Part shown: in pieces, positions 17,739-25,496 of the stretch
Position numbering within the stretch: position 1 is the first letter of the stretch
Layout of the letters: the number at the start of each line of letters is the position of its first letter
Assembly: GCF_900215655.1 (NCBI RefSeq)
Contig: NZ_OBEN01000010.1
Coordinates: 1-57,409, forward strand
Reading direction: 5' to 3'
DNA length: 57,409 nt
Source of the DNA: Hydrogenobacter hydrogenophilus
Lineage (GTDB): Bacteria > Aquificota > Aquificia > Aquificales > Aquificaceae
Translations under genes and position numbers: made by a program
Notes under the pieces: model-generated
Databases searched by the model: none
Seen by the model: the letters and a program-made list of their open reading frames with translations, nothing else
What the model was told of the DNA's origin: nothing

Positions 17739-18680
17739 ATGATTTTCATTCATGCTAGCACAAACAGAGGGCTTGAACAATTTGCCCTTGATCAAATAGG
17801 TGAGATACCCAAAGACACCATCATATGGTTAGATGTGGAAAAACCCTCCGAAGAAGAAATAAACTGGCTAAAAAGTGCAGTAAGCTTTGAAATGCCCCCA
17901 AGGGAGGTATTTGGAGATATAGAAATAAGCAGCAAATACAAAGAGGAAGGTGACTTTATATACATGAACCTGTCCTTTGTTATACAGCAAAAAGAGGACA
18001 TATTAGTAGAACCAGTGGTATTTTTCATAAAAGGAAGATACCTTGTCAGCTTAAGATACAGAGACATTCCCACTTTGCTCATATTCCAAAAAAGAGCAAT
18101 TGCTCAGAATATGCACTTCCAATTTCCTGAAGCTATATTTGCAGAGATAGTGAAGATAGAGATAGATCGCATAGGAGACAGACTTGAGATTCTTGGAAGG
18201 AGGATAAGAAACCTGAGAAAAGAAGTCTTTTCAGAACAATCAGAGGAGATTATAAAAGACCTATCTTACTATGATGAACTAAACATAACGCTAAGAGAGT
18301 CCATAAACGAAAAGCTCAGAATTCTTAGCCACTTCATAAAGAGTCCTCGGGTAAACGCTCAGACAAAGAGAGACATGAAAGTAGCCCTTGATGACCTTCA
18401 CACCCTTTTGGACTACACTACCCTCTACATGGATAGGATAGACAGCATACAGAGTTCCTTGCTTGGTCTCATATCCATAAGACAGAACGAAGCGGTGAAG
18501 GTCTTCACGGTACTTGCTACCATATTTCTACCTGCTACCCTTATTGCAAGCATATTTGGTATGAACTTTAAGTATATGCCAGAACTTCATTGGAAGTATG
18601 GATACCCTTACTCTCTGTTTTTGATGGTTTCCACAACTTTGGTGCTCATATACTGGGTTAGGAAAAAAGGCTGGCTATGA
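17739..18680 (+). CDS. corA: CorA-type magnesium transporter
   Basis: A 313-aa Mg2+/Co2+ channel with a large cytoplasmic domain and two C-terminal helices. The selectivity motif GMN is at 274-276, and the second helix ends in a basic RKKGWL tail. TAAAAT at 17727-17732 is only six bases before the ATG, so an own leaderless transcript is possible although the gene lies 15 bases after the glycosyltransferase. The next gene overlaps by four bases. Confidence 0.95.
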   Translation: MIFIHASTNRGLEQFALDQIGEIPKDTIIWLDVEKPSEEEINWLKSAVSFEMPPREVFGDIEISSKYKEEGDFIYMNLSFVIQQKEDILVEPVVFFIKGRYLVSLRYRDIPTLLIFQKRAIAQNMHFQFPEAIFAEIVKIEIDRIGDRLEILGRRIRNLRKEVFSEQSEEIIKDLSYYDELNITLRESINEKLRILSHFIKSPRVNAQTKRDMKVALDDLHTLLDYTTLYMDRIDSIQSSLLGLISIRQNEAVKVFTVLATIFLPATLIASIFGMNFKYMPELHWKYGYPYSLFLMVSTTLVLIYWVRKKGWL

Positions 18681-19114
18681 AGTTAAACCTTAAAACAGAA
18701 GACCTTCTACTGGGCATTTTTGTGTTGTTTGGCTTATCTTATCCTTTTATCATAGGATTAGTCATATTTATACAGGATATGGAAGAAAAAAAGCAAACAT
18801 TACAGGAACTCAGGAACTTTTATACTTTCCTACTTGGTTTTGAGAACTGTAGCAAAAGAAAGGCTTATCATGTGCTTAGGCTTTTAAGTGAAAACCTACA
18901 AGAAGAACTTGGTGGAGAAGACGGACTTTTAAAAACTTGTCTTTACAATAAAAAGGTGTATAAAGGTGTGATTGTAAAGGAGAAATTATCTGACAGTCTA
19001 ATGGTTGTGGAACTCCTAAAAGATGGAAAAAAACTTCTCAGTATGAACATAAGCTACCAAAAAAAGGACGAAGGCTTAAAGATATTAGAGATAAGTTATG
19101 AGAAAGGGTATTGA
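18677..19114 (+). CDS. Unknown protein with one N-terminal membrane segment
   Basis: A 145-aa protein with a hydrophobic segment at about residues 11-31 and a soluble mixed helix/strand domain beyond it. It contains two cysteines (NCSKRK and KTCLYN) that could pair if exported. No family is recognised. Its start overlaps corA by four bases and its stop overlaps the ROK kinase by 17 bases, so it is translated as part of the corA-ROK run. Confidence 0.65.
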   Translation: MKLNLKTEDLLLGIFVLFGLSYPFIIGLVIFIQDMEEKKQTLQELRNFYTFLLGFENCSKRKAYHVLRLLSENLQEELGGEDGLLKTCLYNKKVYKGVIVKEKLSDSLMVVELLKDGKKLLSMNISYQKKDEGLKILEISYEKGY

Positions 19115-19955
19115 CATAGGGGGTACTTTCATAAAGGTGCTGTGGGAAGATGGTCGCAGGCAAAAGGTGTATGTAAAAGACTTATCAAGGAATAGAGAGA
19201 GCTTTCTAAGGACCATAGTAGAGATTTCAAAGGAAGGCAGTCCTGAGGCAGTAGGTGTTGCAGTGGCGGGCTTTACATCTCTTGACGGTGTCATTTACAA
19301 ATCTCCCAACATACCTGCCTTGGATGGTGTGCCTCTTAGAGAAATTCTACTTTCGGAAGGTGTAAAGTGCGTGGTAGGAAACGATGTTAGTTTTGGAGCT
19401 TACGGCGAGTGGTACTATGAGCACAGAAATAGTAAATGTCTGCTTTTTGTGGCTATCGGCACAGGTTTGGGAGCTGGGCTTGTCATAAAGGGCGAGCCTT
19501 ACTTAGGCGCTTGTGGAAGCGCTTTGGAACTTGGTCATCACATAATTCAAAAAGATGGTAAGTTATGCAGTTGTGGAAGAAGGGGTTGCTGGGAGGCTTA
19601 CTGCTCTTCTTACGGCTTTGAAAGAATTTACAAAAATCTCTCAGGAGAGGAGTTAAGGGACTATCAGATAGTCCAAAAAGCAAAGGAAGGAGACAGGAAT
19701 GCTCTTATGGCTGTAGAGGAGTTCAAAAATTATCTAATTACGGGGCTTATGAATGCTGTACACATACTCAACCCGGACACTTTGGTGTTAGGTGGTGGAC
19801 TTCTGGATAGTATGAGAACACTTTTAGAAGGCTTAGAGGACAGTTTAATCTCCTCTGTGGAAAGGCTCCCTGCAAGCTGTCTTTCCGTTTTTTGGTCAAG
19901 CTGTGAAGAGTTTTGCATGGCAAGAGGTGCGCTTGCTATGAGTTTTGGCATTTAG
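19098..19955 (+). CDS. ROK-family sugar kinase (glucokinase type)
   Basis: A 285-aa kinase of the ROK family, probably phosphorylating glucose or a related hexose. The phosphate loop DIGGTFIK (5-12) and a second GIGTGLGAG-like loop (AIGTGLGAG) bind ATP. The ROK zinc motif is CSCGRRGCWE, preceded by GHHII with the ligand His. There is no N-terminal helix-turn-helix, so it is an enzyme rather than a NagC-type repressor. It converges with 19936-20547, overlapping by 20 bases. Confidence 0.88.
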   Translation: MRKGIDIGGTFIKVLWEDGRRQKVYVKDLSRNRESFLRTIVEISKEGSPEAVGVAVAGFTSLDGVIYKSPNIPALDGVPLREILLSEGVKCVVGNDVSFGAYGEWYYEHRNSKCLLFVAIGTGLGAGLVIKGEPYLGACGSALELGHHIIQKDGKLCSCGRRGCWEAYCSSYGFERIYKNLSGEELRDYQIVQKAKEGDRNALMAVEEFKNYLITGLMNAVHILNPDTLVLGGGLLDSMRTLLEGLEDSLISSVERLPASCLSVFWSSCEEFCMARGALAMSFGI

Positions 19956-20547
19956 CCTTAAGTCTTTCCTTTGTCTCTGGATAAACAGGTATGGACTGGC
20001 TTTCCATGTAAGACAAAAGCTTCAAAGCTTTGACATACTCTCCCTTTCTTTCCAAAAGGTAAAGCATAAGGTCAAAAGAGTTCAGGTGAGGTAAGCTTCC
20101 CCCCTCTTTTTCTTTCAAACTTTCTTTGTACTTTTCAAATAGCTCTATGTCTGCTTTCGCATAAGTTTCCATTTTTTCGTAGTTTTTCTCCTTCTGAGCC
20201 AGAATTACCAAATCGTTGAGTATCATGTGAGCTTCAATAGGTGTGCCTTCCATCTTGAGAGCTTCCAAGTATAGCCATTCCGCATTCTTTGTATCTCCTT
20301 CAAGCAGTGCCATCTGGGCGATACTTCCCAAAAAGGTCCTCTTTGTGTAAGGTGTATCTTTTATGTCTCCTGAATCAAAGTGCTTGGCTTTGTAAGGAAA
20401 ACGGAGGTTCTTTATGGTTTTAAGAGAAAAGTAATACTTGACCATCTTTTGTTTTTGTGGATCTAAACTTTCGTACCAATCCCACAGATCAAGGGCTTTT
20501 AACAGTCCTCCCTTTTCCCTAAAGAGCTTAAAAACCTTACCTATCAT
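19936..20547 (-). CDS. Unknown TPR-like helical protein
   Basis: A 203-aa, all-helical protein. The stretches [20 protein letters not shown] and [19 protein letters not shown] have the small/large residue rhythm of tetratricopeptide repeats, suggesting a protein-binding scaffold. No catalytic motif, signal or membrane segment is seen. It overlaps panD upstream by 11 bases and probably shares its transcript. Confidence 0.6.
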   Translation of the reverse strand: MIGKVFKLFREKGGLLKALDLWDWYESLDPQKQKMVKYYFSLKTIKNLRFPYKAKHFDSGDIKDTPYTKRTFLGSIAQMALLEGDTKNAEWLYLEALKMEGTPIEAHMILNDLVILAQKEKNYEKMETYAKADIELFEKYKESLKEKEGGSLPHLNSFDLMLYLLERKGEYVKALKLLSYMESQSIPVYPETKERLKAKCQNS

Positions 20548-20926
20548 AAAGAGCCTCTAATCCCATACCTCTCTTGACTTCCAAAATCCTGTTTTCTTCA
20601 TTTACATACACGAGGAGAGGCTTAAAATTAACAAGCTCTTTCTCGTCAAAAAGTGCATAAGAAGCTATAATAATGATGTCACCTACCTCTCCGAGCCTTG
20701 AGGCAGCACCGTTGAGTTGAACTTCACCTGAGCCCGCCGGTGCTGGAATTACATAAGTGGAAAACCTCTGACCGTTATTCACATTATAGACCTCTATCTT
20801 TTCAAAAGGCAGGAGATTAGCTGATGCCATAATGGAAGCATCTAAAGACAGGCTTCCTTCGTAATGAAGCTCCTTACCCGTTATCCTGGCTCTGTGTATT
20901 TTGGACTTTAGCATAAACCTCTGCAT
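20537..20926 (-). CDS. panD: Aspartate 1-decarboxylase
   Basis: A 129-aa pyruvoyl enzyme forming beta-alanine for pantothenate and CoA. The self-cleavage site Gly24-Ser25 is seen in HYEGSLSLD, and Ser25 becomes the pyruvoyl group. MLKSKIHRA near the N-terminus and NGAASR, the chain-wide signature, match PanD. The ATG at 20926 is chosen over an earlier one at 20938 because GGAGGAGT lies just upstream (around 20929-20936) and it fits the family's N-terminus. Confidence 0.95.
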   Translation of the reverse strand: MQRFMLKSKIHRARITGKELHYEGSLSLDASIMASANLLPFEKIEVYNVNNGQRFSTYVIPAPAGSGEVQLNGAASRLGEVGDIIIIASYALFDEKELVNFKPLLVYVNEENRILEVKRGMGLEALYDR

Positions 20927-20970
20927 GCACTCCTCCAAAAAGGAATAATTATAAACTTAATCCTAAAGTG

Positions 20971-22413
20971 TCAATAAGCACCCTGTTTCTTGAGAACCAC
21001 CCAGAAGGTTTTTGCAAGTATGTAAAGATCCAACCAAAGAGACCAGTTGATCACATAAAAAGTGTCCATAGCAACGCGCGTTGAGTAGTCCACATCATTC
21101 CTACCACTTACCTGCCAGTAGCCTGTTATACCGGGTTTTACCATCTTATACACTTGGGCAAACTCGCCGTAATACTTGTTGAGTTCCTCCTGCGTAACTG
21201 GGCGCGGACCTACCAAACTCATATCCCCTTTTATAACATTGAATATCTGAGGAAGTTCGTCCAGAGATGTCCTTCTGAGAAATCTGCCCACCCTTGTTAT
21301 GCGGGGATCATCTTTTAACTTCCCGTACATATTCCATTCGTGCCTAAGATCCTCTCTCTCCATTAAGAGTTTTTCTAACATGTCCTGAGCGTTCATATAC
21401 ATGGTTCTAAATTTATAAACCTTTATAGTTTTTCCATCCTTGCCTACGCGCGTGTGAGAAAAAAAGACGGATCCCTTAGTCTCTAACTTTATGAGTACGG
21501 ATATAACAGCTGTTAGTAAAAGAACCAACGGAAGAGCTAAAAGGGAGAGAGTTAGGTCAAAAATCCTCTTTATGTAAATGTTGGGGAAGGTACTCAGATT
21601 ATCTTTAAACTTTAGCATAAACACATCAAGCATATAAATGTGCATAGGCTCAGAGTTTACTAAGCTAACTCCTTTTAAAGGCGGTACGAGTATGAGTTCC
21701 CTTACCTTCCCGTAATTGCTGTATACAAAGCGTGCTATATCTTCCTCATCCTCAAAGTAGCCAGTGGAGACTACAATACAGTCTACAAAACCTCTGTCAA
21801 TTAGCTTTTTGAGAAACTTAAGCTTTCTTACCTTAAAAGTTTTCCCATTTAAGCTTATACTTTTAAAAACTCCCTTATCACCGAAGAATCCTACAACCAC
21901 ATATCCCAAATGCTTTTCCGCACTCAAAAAAGAGGCGGACTTAACAGCTATTCCATCAGTTCCTACAACAGCAAATCTCTTTAAACCTATACCTCTTTTA
22001 AAAAGCGAGTTTTTTACCATAGACCTAAAGAATGCCGTTGGCAGAGGTATGCAAAGACCCAAAATGAGAAACATAAGTCTTGATACATCTTCTGAAGACT
22101 TGGTGAGTCCAACTAAGAAAAAGAGTGCTACAGTGCTTATAAATACAGCTTTTACGATCCTTCTTAGCTCCTCAGGAAAGGGATACCTTTTGTGATAAAG
22201 TCCTTCATAAAAGTAAAAGAACACGAAAATAACGGGTATCCACCACATTTTAAGAAAGTGAGAAAGAGGTAATTTAAAGTCTGCGTAATTTATAACTAAC
22301 GGATTTATAAATAGGCGCGTAAGGTAAGCCATAAAGAGAGATAGATAGAAAGCTAAAAGGTCTCCAAGTATAAGAAATACAAAGAATATAAACTTTTCCA
22401 GCTTTTTGCTCAC
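20971..22413 (-). CDS. Polyprenyl-phosphate sugar-1-phosphate transferase (WbaP/exopolysaccharide type)
   Basis: A 480-aa initiating glycosyltransferase for surface polysaccharide. Four N-terminal membrane segments are followed by a nucleotide-binding-like cytoplasmic domain, one more membrane segment (about residue 290), and the catalytic bacterial sugar transferase domain with VYKFRTMYMNAQ, RRTSLDELPQ and SLVGPRPV. It starts at GTG 22413; a TATAAT box on this strand (22422-22427) ends eight bases before, so the mRNA should be leaderless. The same ATTATAAT palindrome serves cutA in the other direction. Confidence 0.92.
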   Translation of the reverse strand: MSKKLEKFIFFVFLILGDLLAFYLSLFMAYLTRLFINPLVINYADFKLPLSHFLKMWWIPVIFVFFYFYEGLYHKRYPFPEELRRIVKAVFISTVALFFLVGLTKSSEDVSRLMFLILGLCIPLPTAFFRSMVKNSLFKRGIGLKRFAVVGTDGIAVKSASFLSAEKHLGYVVVGFFGDKGVFKSISLNGKTFKVRKLKFLKKLIDRGFVDCIVVSTGYFEDEEDIARFVYSNYGKVRELILVPPLKGVSLVNSEPMHIYMLDVFMLKFKDNLSTFPNIYIKRIFDLTLSLLALPLVLLLTAVISVLIKLETKGSVFFSHTRVGKDGKTIKVYKFRTMYMNAQDMLEKLLMEREDLRHEWNMYGKLKDDPRITRVGRFLRRTSLDELPQIFNVIKGDMSLVGPRPVTQEELNKYYGEFAQVYKMVKPGITGYWQVSGRNDVDYSTRVAMDTFYVINWSLWLDLYILAKTFWVVLKKQGAY

Positions 22414-22421
22414 GGAAGTGT

Positions 22422-22429
22422 ATTATAAT
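22422..22429. promoter_or_regulatory. Shared palindromic -10 box for two divergent leaderless genes
   Basis: ATTATAAT at 22422-22429 contains TATAAT on both strands, offset by two bases. Eight bases separate it from the ATG of cutA (22438) on one side and from the GTG of the sugar transferase (22413) on the other, the spacing expected when transcription starts at or next to the start codon. No Shine-Dalgarno sequence can fit on either side. Confidence 0.6.
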
Positions 22430-22437
22430 TCCTTATC

Positions 22438-22770
22438 ATGCATAAGTATTACGTTGTCTTTATAACTGTGCCTATTCAGAAGGCAAAAGATATAGCAGAA
22501 TACATAATAAAAGAAAAACTTGGTGCTTGTGTGAACATAGTTGGTGAGGTGAGCTCCATATACTGGTGGAAGGGAAACATAGAAAGAGACAGGGAATCTC
22601 TTCTGGTGGTAAAGACCTCTGGTAATAAGGTGCGTGATCTTATAGATAAAGTAAAATCTGTACATCCTTACACGGTACCTGAGATAATAGCGATCCCTAT
22701 AGAGGTTGGCAACGAAGATTATCTCAGGTGGATAGACGAGTCCCTTGAGATATCTCAAGGAAATTCCTAA
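22438..22770 (+). CDS. cutA: CutA1 divalent-cation tolerance protein
   Basis: A 110-aa trimeric ferredoxin-like protein. [18 protein letters not shown] and the [18 protein letters not shown] segment are family signatures, including the conserved HPY...PEI. Thermophile CutA1 proteins are known for extreme stability; the cellular role in metal tolerance remains vague. The ATG lies eight bases after a TATAAT box and has no ribosome-binding site, suggesting a leaderless message. Its last 47 bases overlap convergent trpG. Confidence 0.93.
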   Translation: MHKYYVVFITVPIQKAKDIAEYIIKEKLGACVNIVGEVSSIYWWKGNIERDRESLLVVKTSGNKVRDLIDKVKSVHPYTVPEIIAIPIEVGNEDYLRWIDESLEISQGNS

Positions 22771-23314
22771 GAAGGTCCATGCCGGCTTCAGAGAGAACAG
22801 ACTCTGGGTGAAATTGTACTCCAAAGACAGGATACTCTATGTGTTGAATACCCATTATTTCGCCATCTTCTGACTCCGCAGTTATCTTAAGCACTTCAGG
22901 AAGACTCTCCCTTTCAATAACTAAAGAATGGTATCTTACTGCGGTAAAGGGGTTCTTTATACCTTTGAATATACCCTCACCTGTGTGGTATATCAAAGAA
23001 GTTTTACCGTGCATGAGCTTTTTGGCTCTTACTATGTTTGCACCAAAAGCGTAGCCTATAGCCTGATGCCCTAAACACACGCCGAGTATGGGAATTTCTT
23101 TGTAGAAACGCTTTATTACATCTACAGAAATACCTGCCTCTTTAGGTGTGCACGGTCCTGGTGATATAACAATAGCATCAGGTTTAGACCTTTGAACCTC
23201 TTCAAGGGTTATTTGGTCATTCCTCCTAACTGCTACTTGGCATCCAAGCATTTGAAAATACTGCACCAAGTTGTAGGTAAAAGAATCATAGTTGTCAATG
23301 ATGAGTAAATGCAT
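22724..23314 (-). CDS. trpG: Anthranilate/aminodeoxychorismate synthase glutaminase subunit
   Basis: A 196-aa class I glutamine amidotransferase supplying ammonia to TrpE and probably also to PabB, as no second copy is present in the window. [14 protein letters not shown] opens the protein, the nucleophile is Cys80 in [10 protein letters not shown], and HPESV carries the catalytic His and Glu. It stands apart from both trpE (5622) and pabB (28305), in line with an amphibolic subunit. Three AAGGG units lie 13 to 30 bases before the ATG and may form the ribosome site. An FNR-like dyad is 34 bases upstream. Confidence 0.92.
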   Translation of the reverse strand: MHLLIIDNYDSFTYNLVQYFQMLGCQVAVRRNDQITLEEVQRSKPDAIVISPGPCTPKEAGISVDVIKRFYKEIPILGVCLGHQAIGYAFGANIVRAKKLMHGKTSLIYHTGEGIFKGIKNPFTAVRYHSLVIERESLPEVLKITAESEDGEIMGIQHIEYPVFGVQFHPESVLSEAGMDLLRNFLEISQGTRLST

Positions 23315-23347
23315 TTAATATATTTTCCCTTCCCTTCCCTTTTATGA

Positions 23348-23365
23348 ATATGATTAAAATCATAT
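23348..23365. promoter_or_regulatory. FNR/CRP-like dyad between trpG and acs
   Basis: ATATGATT-AA-AATCATAT is a perfect dyad with two central bases. Its core TGAT-N4-ATCA equals the half-site pattern of FNR-family sites. It lies 34 bases before trpG and 195 before acs, so it more likely serves trpG or a longer acs control region. Binding by a CRP/FNR protein is inferred only from the pattern. Confidence 0.35.
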
Positions 23366-23500
23366 ATTTTCCACAAAGATGAAGAAGTTTTGCACATGAT
23401 ATAAAAATTTAAACTTCAAACTTTATCCTTGTTAGATGGGGTTTATAAGTTTTTTATATGCAAATTTTGATGATTTAAGTTATAAAGATTTGAAAACTTG

Positions 23501-23529
23501 TTGCAAAAATCACCAAATTAAATTATATT
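23501..23529 (+). promoter_or_regulatory. Promoter of acs
   Basis: TTGCAA at 23501-23506 and TATATT at 23524-23529 are 17 bases apart. The transcript would begin about 23 bases before the ATG at 23560, leaving room for the GAGGAGG ribosome-binding site. The rest of the 245-base gap to trpG is A+T-rich without an open frame. Confidence 0.6.
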
Positions 23530-23559
23530 TTTCAAAAAGCACTTAGAGGAGGTCAAAAA

Positions 23560-25455
23560 ATGGTGGAAGATAAGTCTCAGACTCTTTTAAAAGTTGAGGA
23601 AAAGTATTTTCCTCCCCAATCTATAGTAGAATCCGCTTGGATTAAAGATTACGAGAGTCTCTACAAGGAATCCATTAAAGACAGGGAAGGTTTCTGGGCT
23701 AAGGTTGCGGAAGAGCTACACTGGTTTAAAAAGTGGGAAAAGGTGCTTGAATGGAATTATCCATACGCCAAGTGGTTCGTAGGTGCGAAAACTAACATCA
23801 CTTATAACTGCTTAGATAGACATGTAAAGAACGGTAAGAGGAATAAAGTAGCTTACATATCCATTGATGAAGATAATAACGAAAGGAAAATTACATACGG
23901 AGAGCTTTTAGAACTTGTCAATAGAATAGCCAACGGACTTAAATCCTTAGGTGTTAAAAAGGGAGACAGAGTTTCCATATACATGCCCAACACCATAGAG
24001 GCGGTTGCCTGTATGCTTGCTTGTGCAAGGATAGGTGCTATTCACAGTGTGGTTTTTGCAGGCTTTAGTGAAGGTGCTTTAAGGCTCAGGATAGACGATG
24101 CAAAAGCCAAGGTAGTCATAACAGCGAGCTATACCAAAAGAAGAGGCAAAAAGATAGACCTTCTTGCTACAGTACAGAGAGCTATAGATGGGCTTGAATT
24201 TGTGGAAAAGGTCGTGGTGTGGGACAGAGATAAGGATGTCTTAAACGGTGAGAGCAAGCTTTTTGTAAGTCTTGATGAATTGATAAAAAAGAGCTCTCCT
24301 CATTGTGAACCTGAAGCTATGGATGCAGAAGACCCTCTTTACATCCTTTATACTTCTGGAACTACAGGAAAACCAAAAGGTGTGCTTCATACCACAGGTG
24401 GCTATATGGTGGGCACTTACTACACCACCAAGGTGGTTTTTGACATAAAAGAGGATGATATATACTGGTGTACTGCAGACATAGGTTGGGTAACAGGGCA
24501 CAGCTACATAGTATACGGACCTCTTGCTGTAGGCACAACATCACTTATAGTAGAAGGCGCACCAGACTATCCAGACCCCGGAAGGTGGTGGAGCTATGTG
24601 GAAAAGTACAGAGTGAACATATTTTACACTGCACCTACAGCGATTAGAATGTTTATGAAGTATGGCGAGGAATGGCCTGCCAAATATGATCTTTCTTCCT
24701 TGAGAATACTGGGTTCTGTAGGAGAACCCATAAACCCAGAGGCATGGCACTGGTATTTTAAAAATATAGGAAGAGAAAAGTGTGTTATAGTGGACACTTG
24801 GTGGCAAACGGAAACAGGCATGCACATGATAACTACCATTCCCTCATACCCTACAAAACCGGGAAAGTCTGGCAAACCTTTCTTCACCATAGAAGCCTTG
24901 GTAGTAGATAAAAACGGAAATGTGCTTCCTCCTAACACTATAGGCAATTTGGTCATAAAAACTCCTTGGCCTTCTATGCTAAGAACTTGCTGGGGCGAAC
25001 CGGAAAGATACGAAAAGTATTGGAACACTATACCCGGATATTACCTAACGGGCGATCTGGCATCTTACGACGAAGAAGGTTACATAATGATCTTGGGAAG
25101 GGCAGACGATGTTTTGAATGTGGCAGGGCACAGGATCGGAACTATGGAAGTGGAAAGCGCTTTGGTAGATTATCCTGCAGTGGCAGAGGCTGCAGTTATC
25201 GGAAAGCCTCATGAAATTAAGGGTGAATCCATAAAAGCCTTTGTAATCCTCAAAAAAGGCTACGAACCTTCAGAAAAGCTCGTTGAGGAAATAAAGCACC
25301 ATGTAAGACAGGTGCTGGGTCCTATAGCTGTGCCTGATGAGATAGAGTTTGTGGAAAAGCTTCCCAAGACAAGAAGTGGAAAGATCATGAGAAGGGTGCT
25401 AAAAGCTCAGGAACTTGGGCTTCCCGTAGGAGACATATCCACGCTAGAAGACTGA
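23560..25455 (+). CDS. acs: Acetyl-CoA synthetase (AMP-forming)
   Basis: A 631-aa enzyme activating acetate to acetyl-CoA through acetyl-AMP. YTSGTTGKPKG is the adenylation P-loop, DTWWQTETG the acetate/AMP motif, and TRSGKIMRR near the C-terminus carries the catalytic lysine that is acetylated in regulated Acs proteins. The N-terminal ACAS_N region (WFVGAKTNITYNCLDRH) is complete. A clear promoter and strong ribosome-binding site precede it. It is monocistronic, with convergent TonB receptor gene after 41 bases. Confidence 0.96.
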   Translation: MVEDKSQTLLKVEEKYFPPQSIVESAWIKDYESLYKESIKDREGFWAKVAEELHWFKKWEKVLEWNYPYAKWFVGAKTNITYNCLDRHVKNGKRNKVAYISIDEDNNERKITYGELLELVNRIANGLKSLGVKKGDRVSIYMPNTIEAVACMLACARIGAIHSVVFAGFSEGALRLRIDDAKAKVVITASYTKRRGKKIDLLATVQRAIDGLEFVEKVVVWDRDKDVLNGESKLFVSLDELIKKSSPHCEPEAMDAEDPLYILYTSGTTGKPKGVLHTTGGYMVGTYYTTKVVFDIKEDDIYWCTADIGWVTGHSYIVYGPLAVGTTSLIVEGAPDYPDPGRWWSYVEKYRVNIFYTAPTAIRMFMKYGEEWPAKYDLSSLRILGSVGEPINPEAWHWYFKNIGREKCVIVDTWWQTETGMHMITTIPSYPTKPGKSGKPFFTIEALVVDKNGNVLPPNTIGNLVIKTPWPSMLRTCWGEPERYEKYWNTIPGYYLTGDLASYDEEGYIMILGRADDVLNVAGHRIGTMEVESALVDYPAVAEAAVIGKPHEIKGESIKAFVILKKGYEPSEKLVEEIKHHVRQVLGPIAVPDEIEFVEKLPKTRSGKIMRRVLKAQELGLPVGDISTLED

Positions 25456-25496
25456 AGCCTCTGGGGGTCCTCCTCCTTCCCTTCCTTAAGCCAAGA

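Noticed and set aside
23325-23341. Repeated AAGGG units before trpG as a microsatellite or CRISPR-like element
   Set aside because: Only three to four short units; more simply a purine-rich ribosome-binding region.
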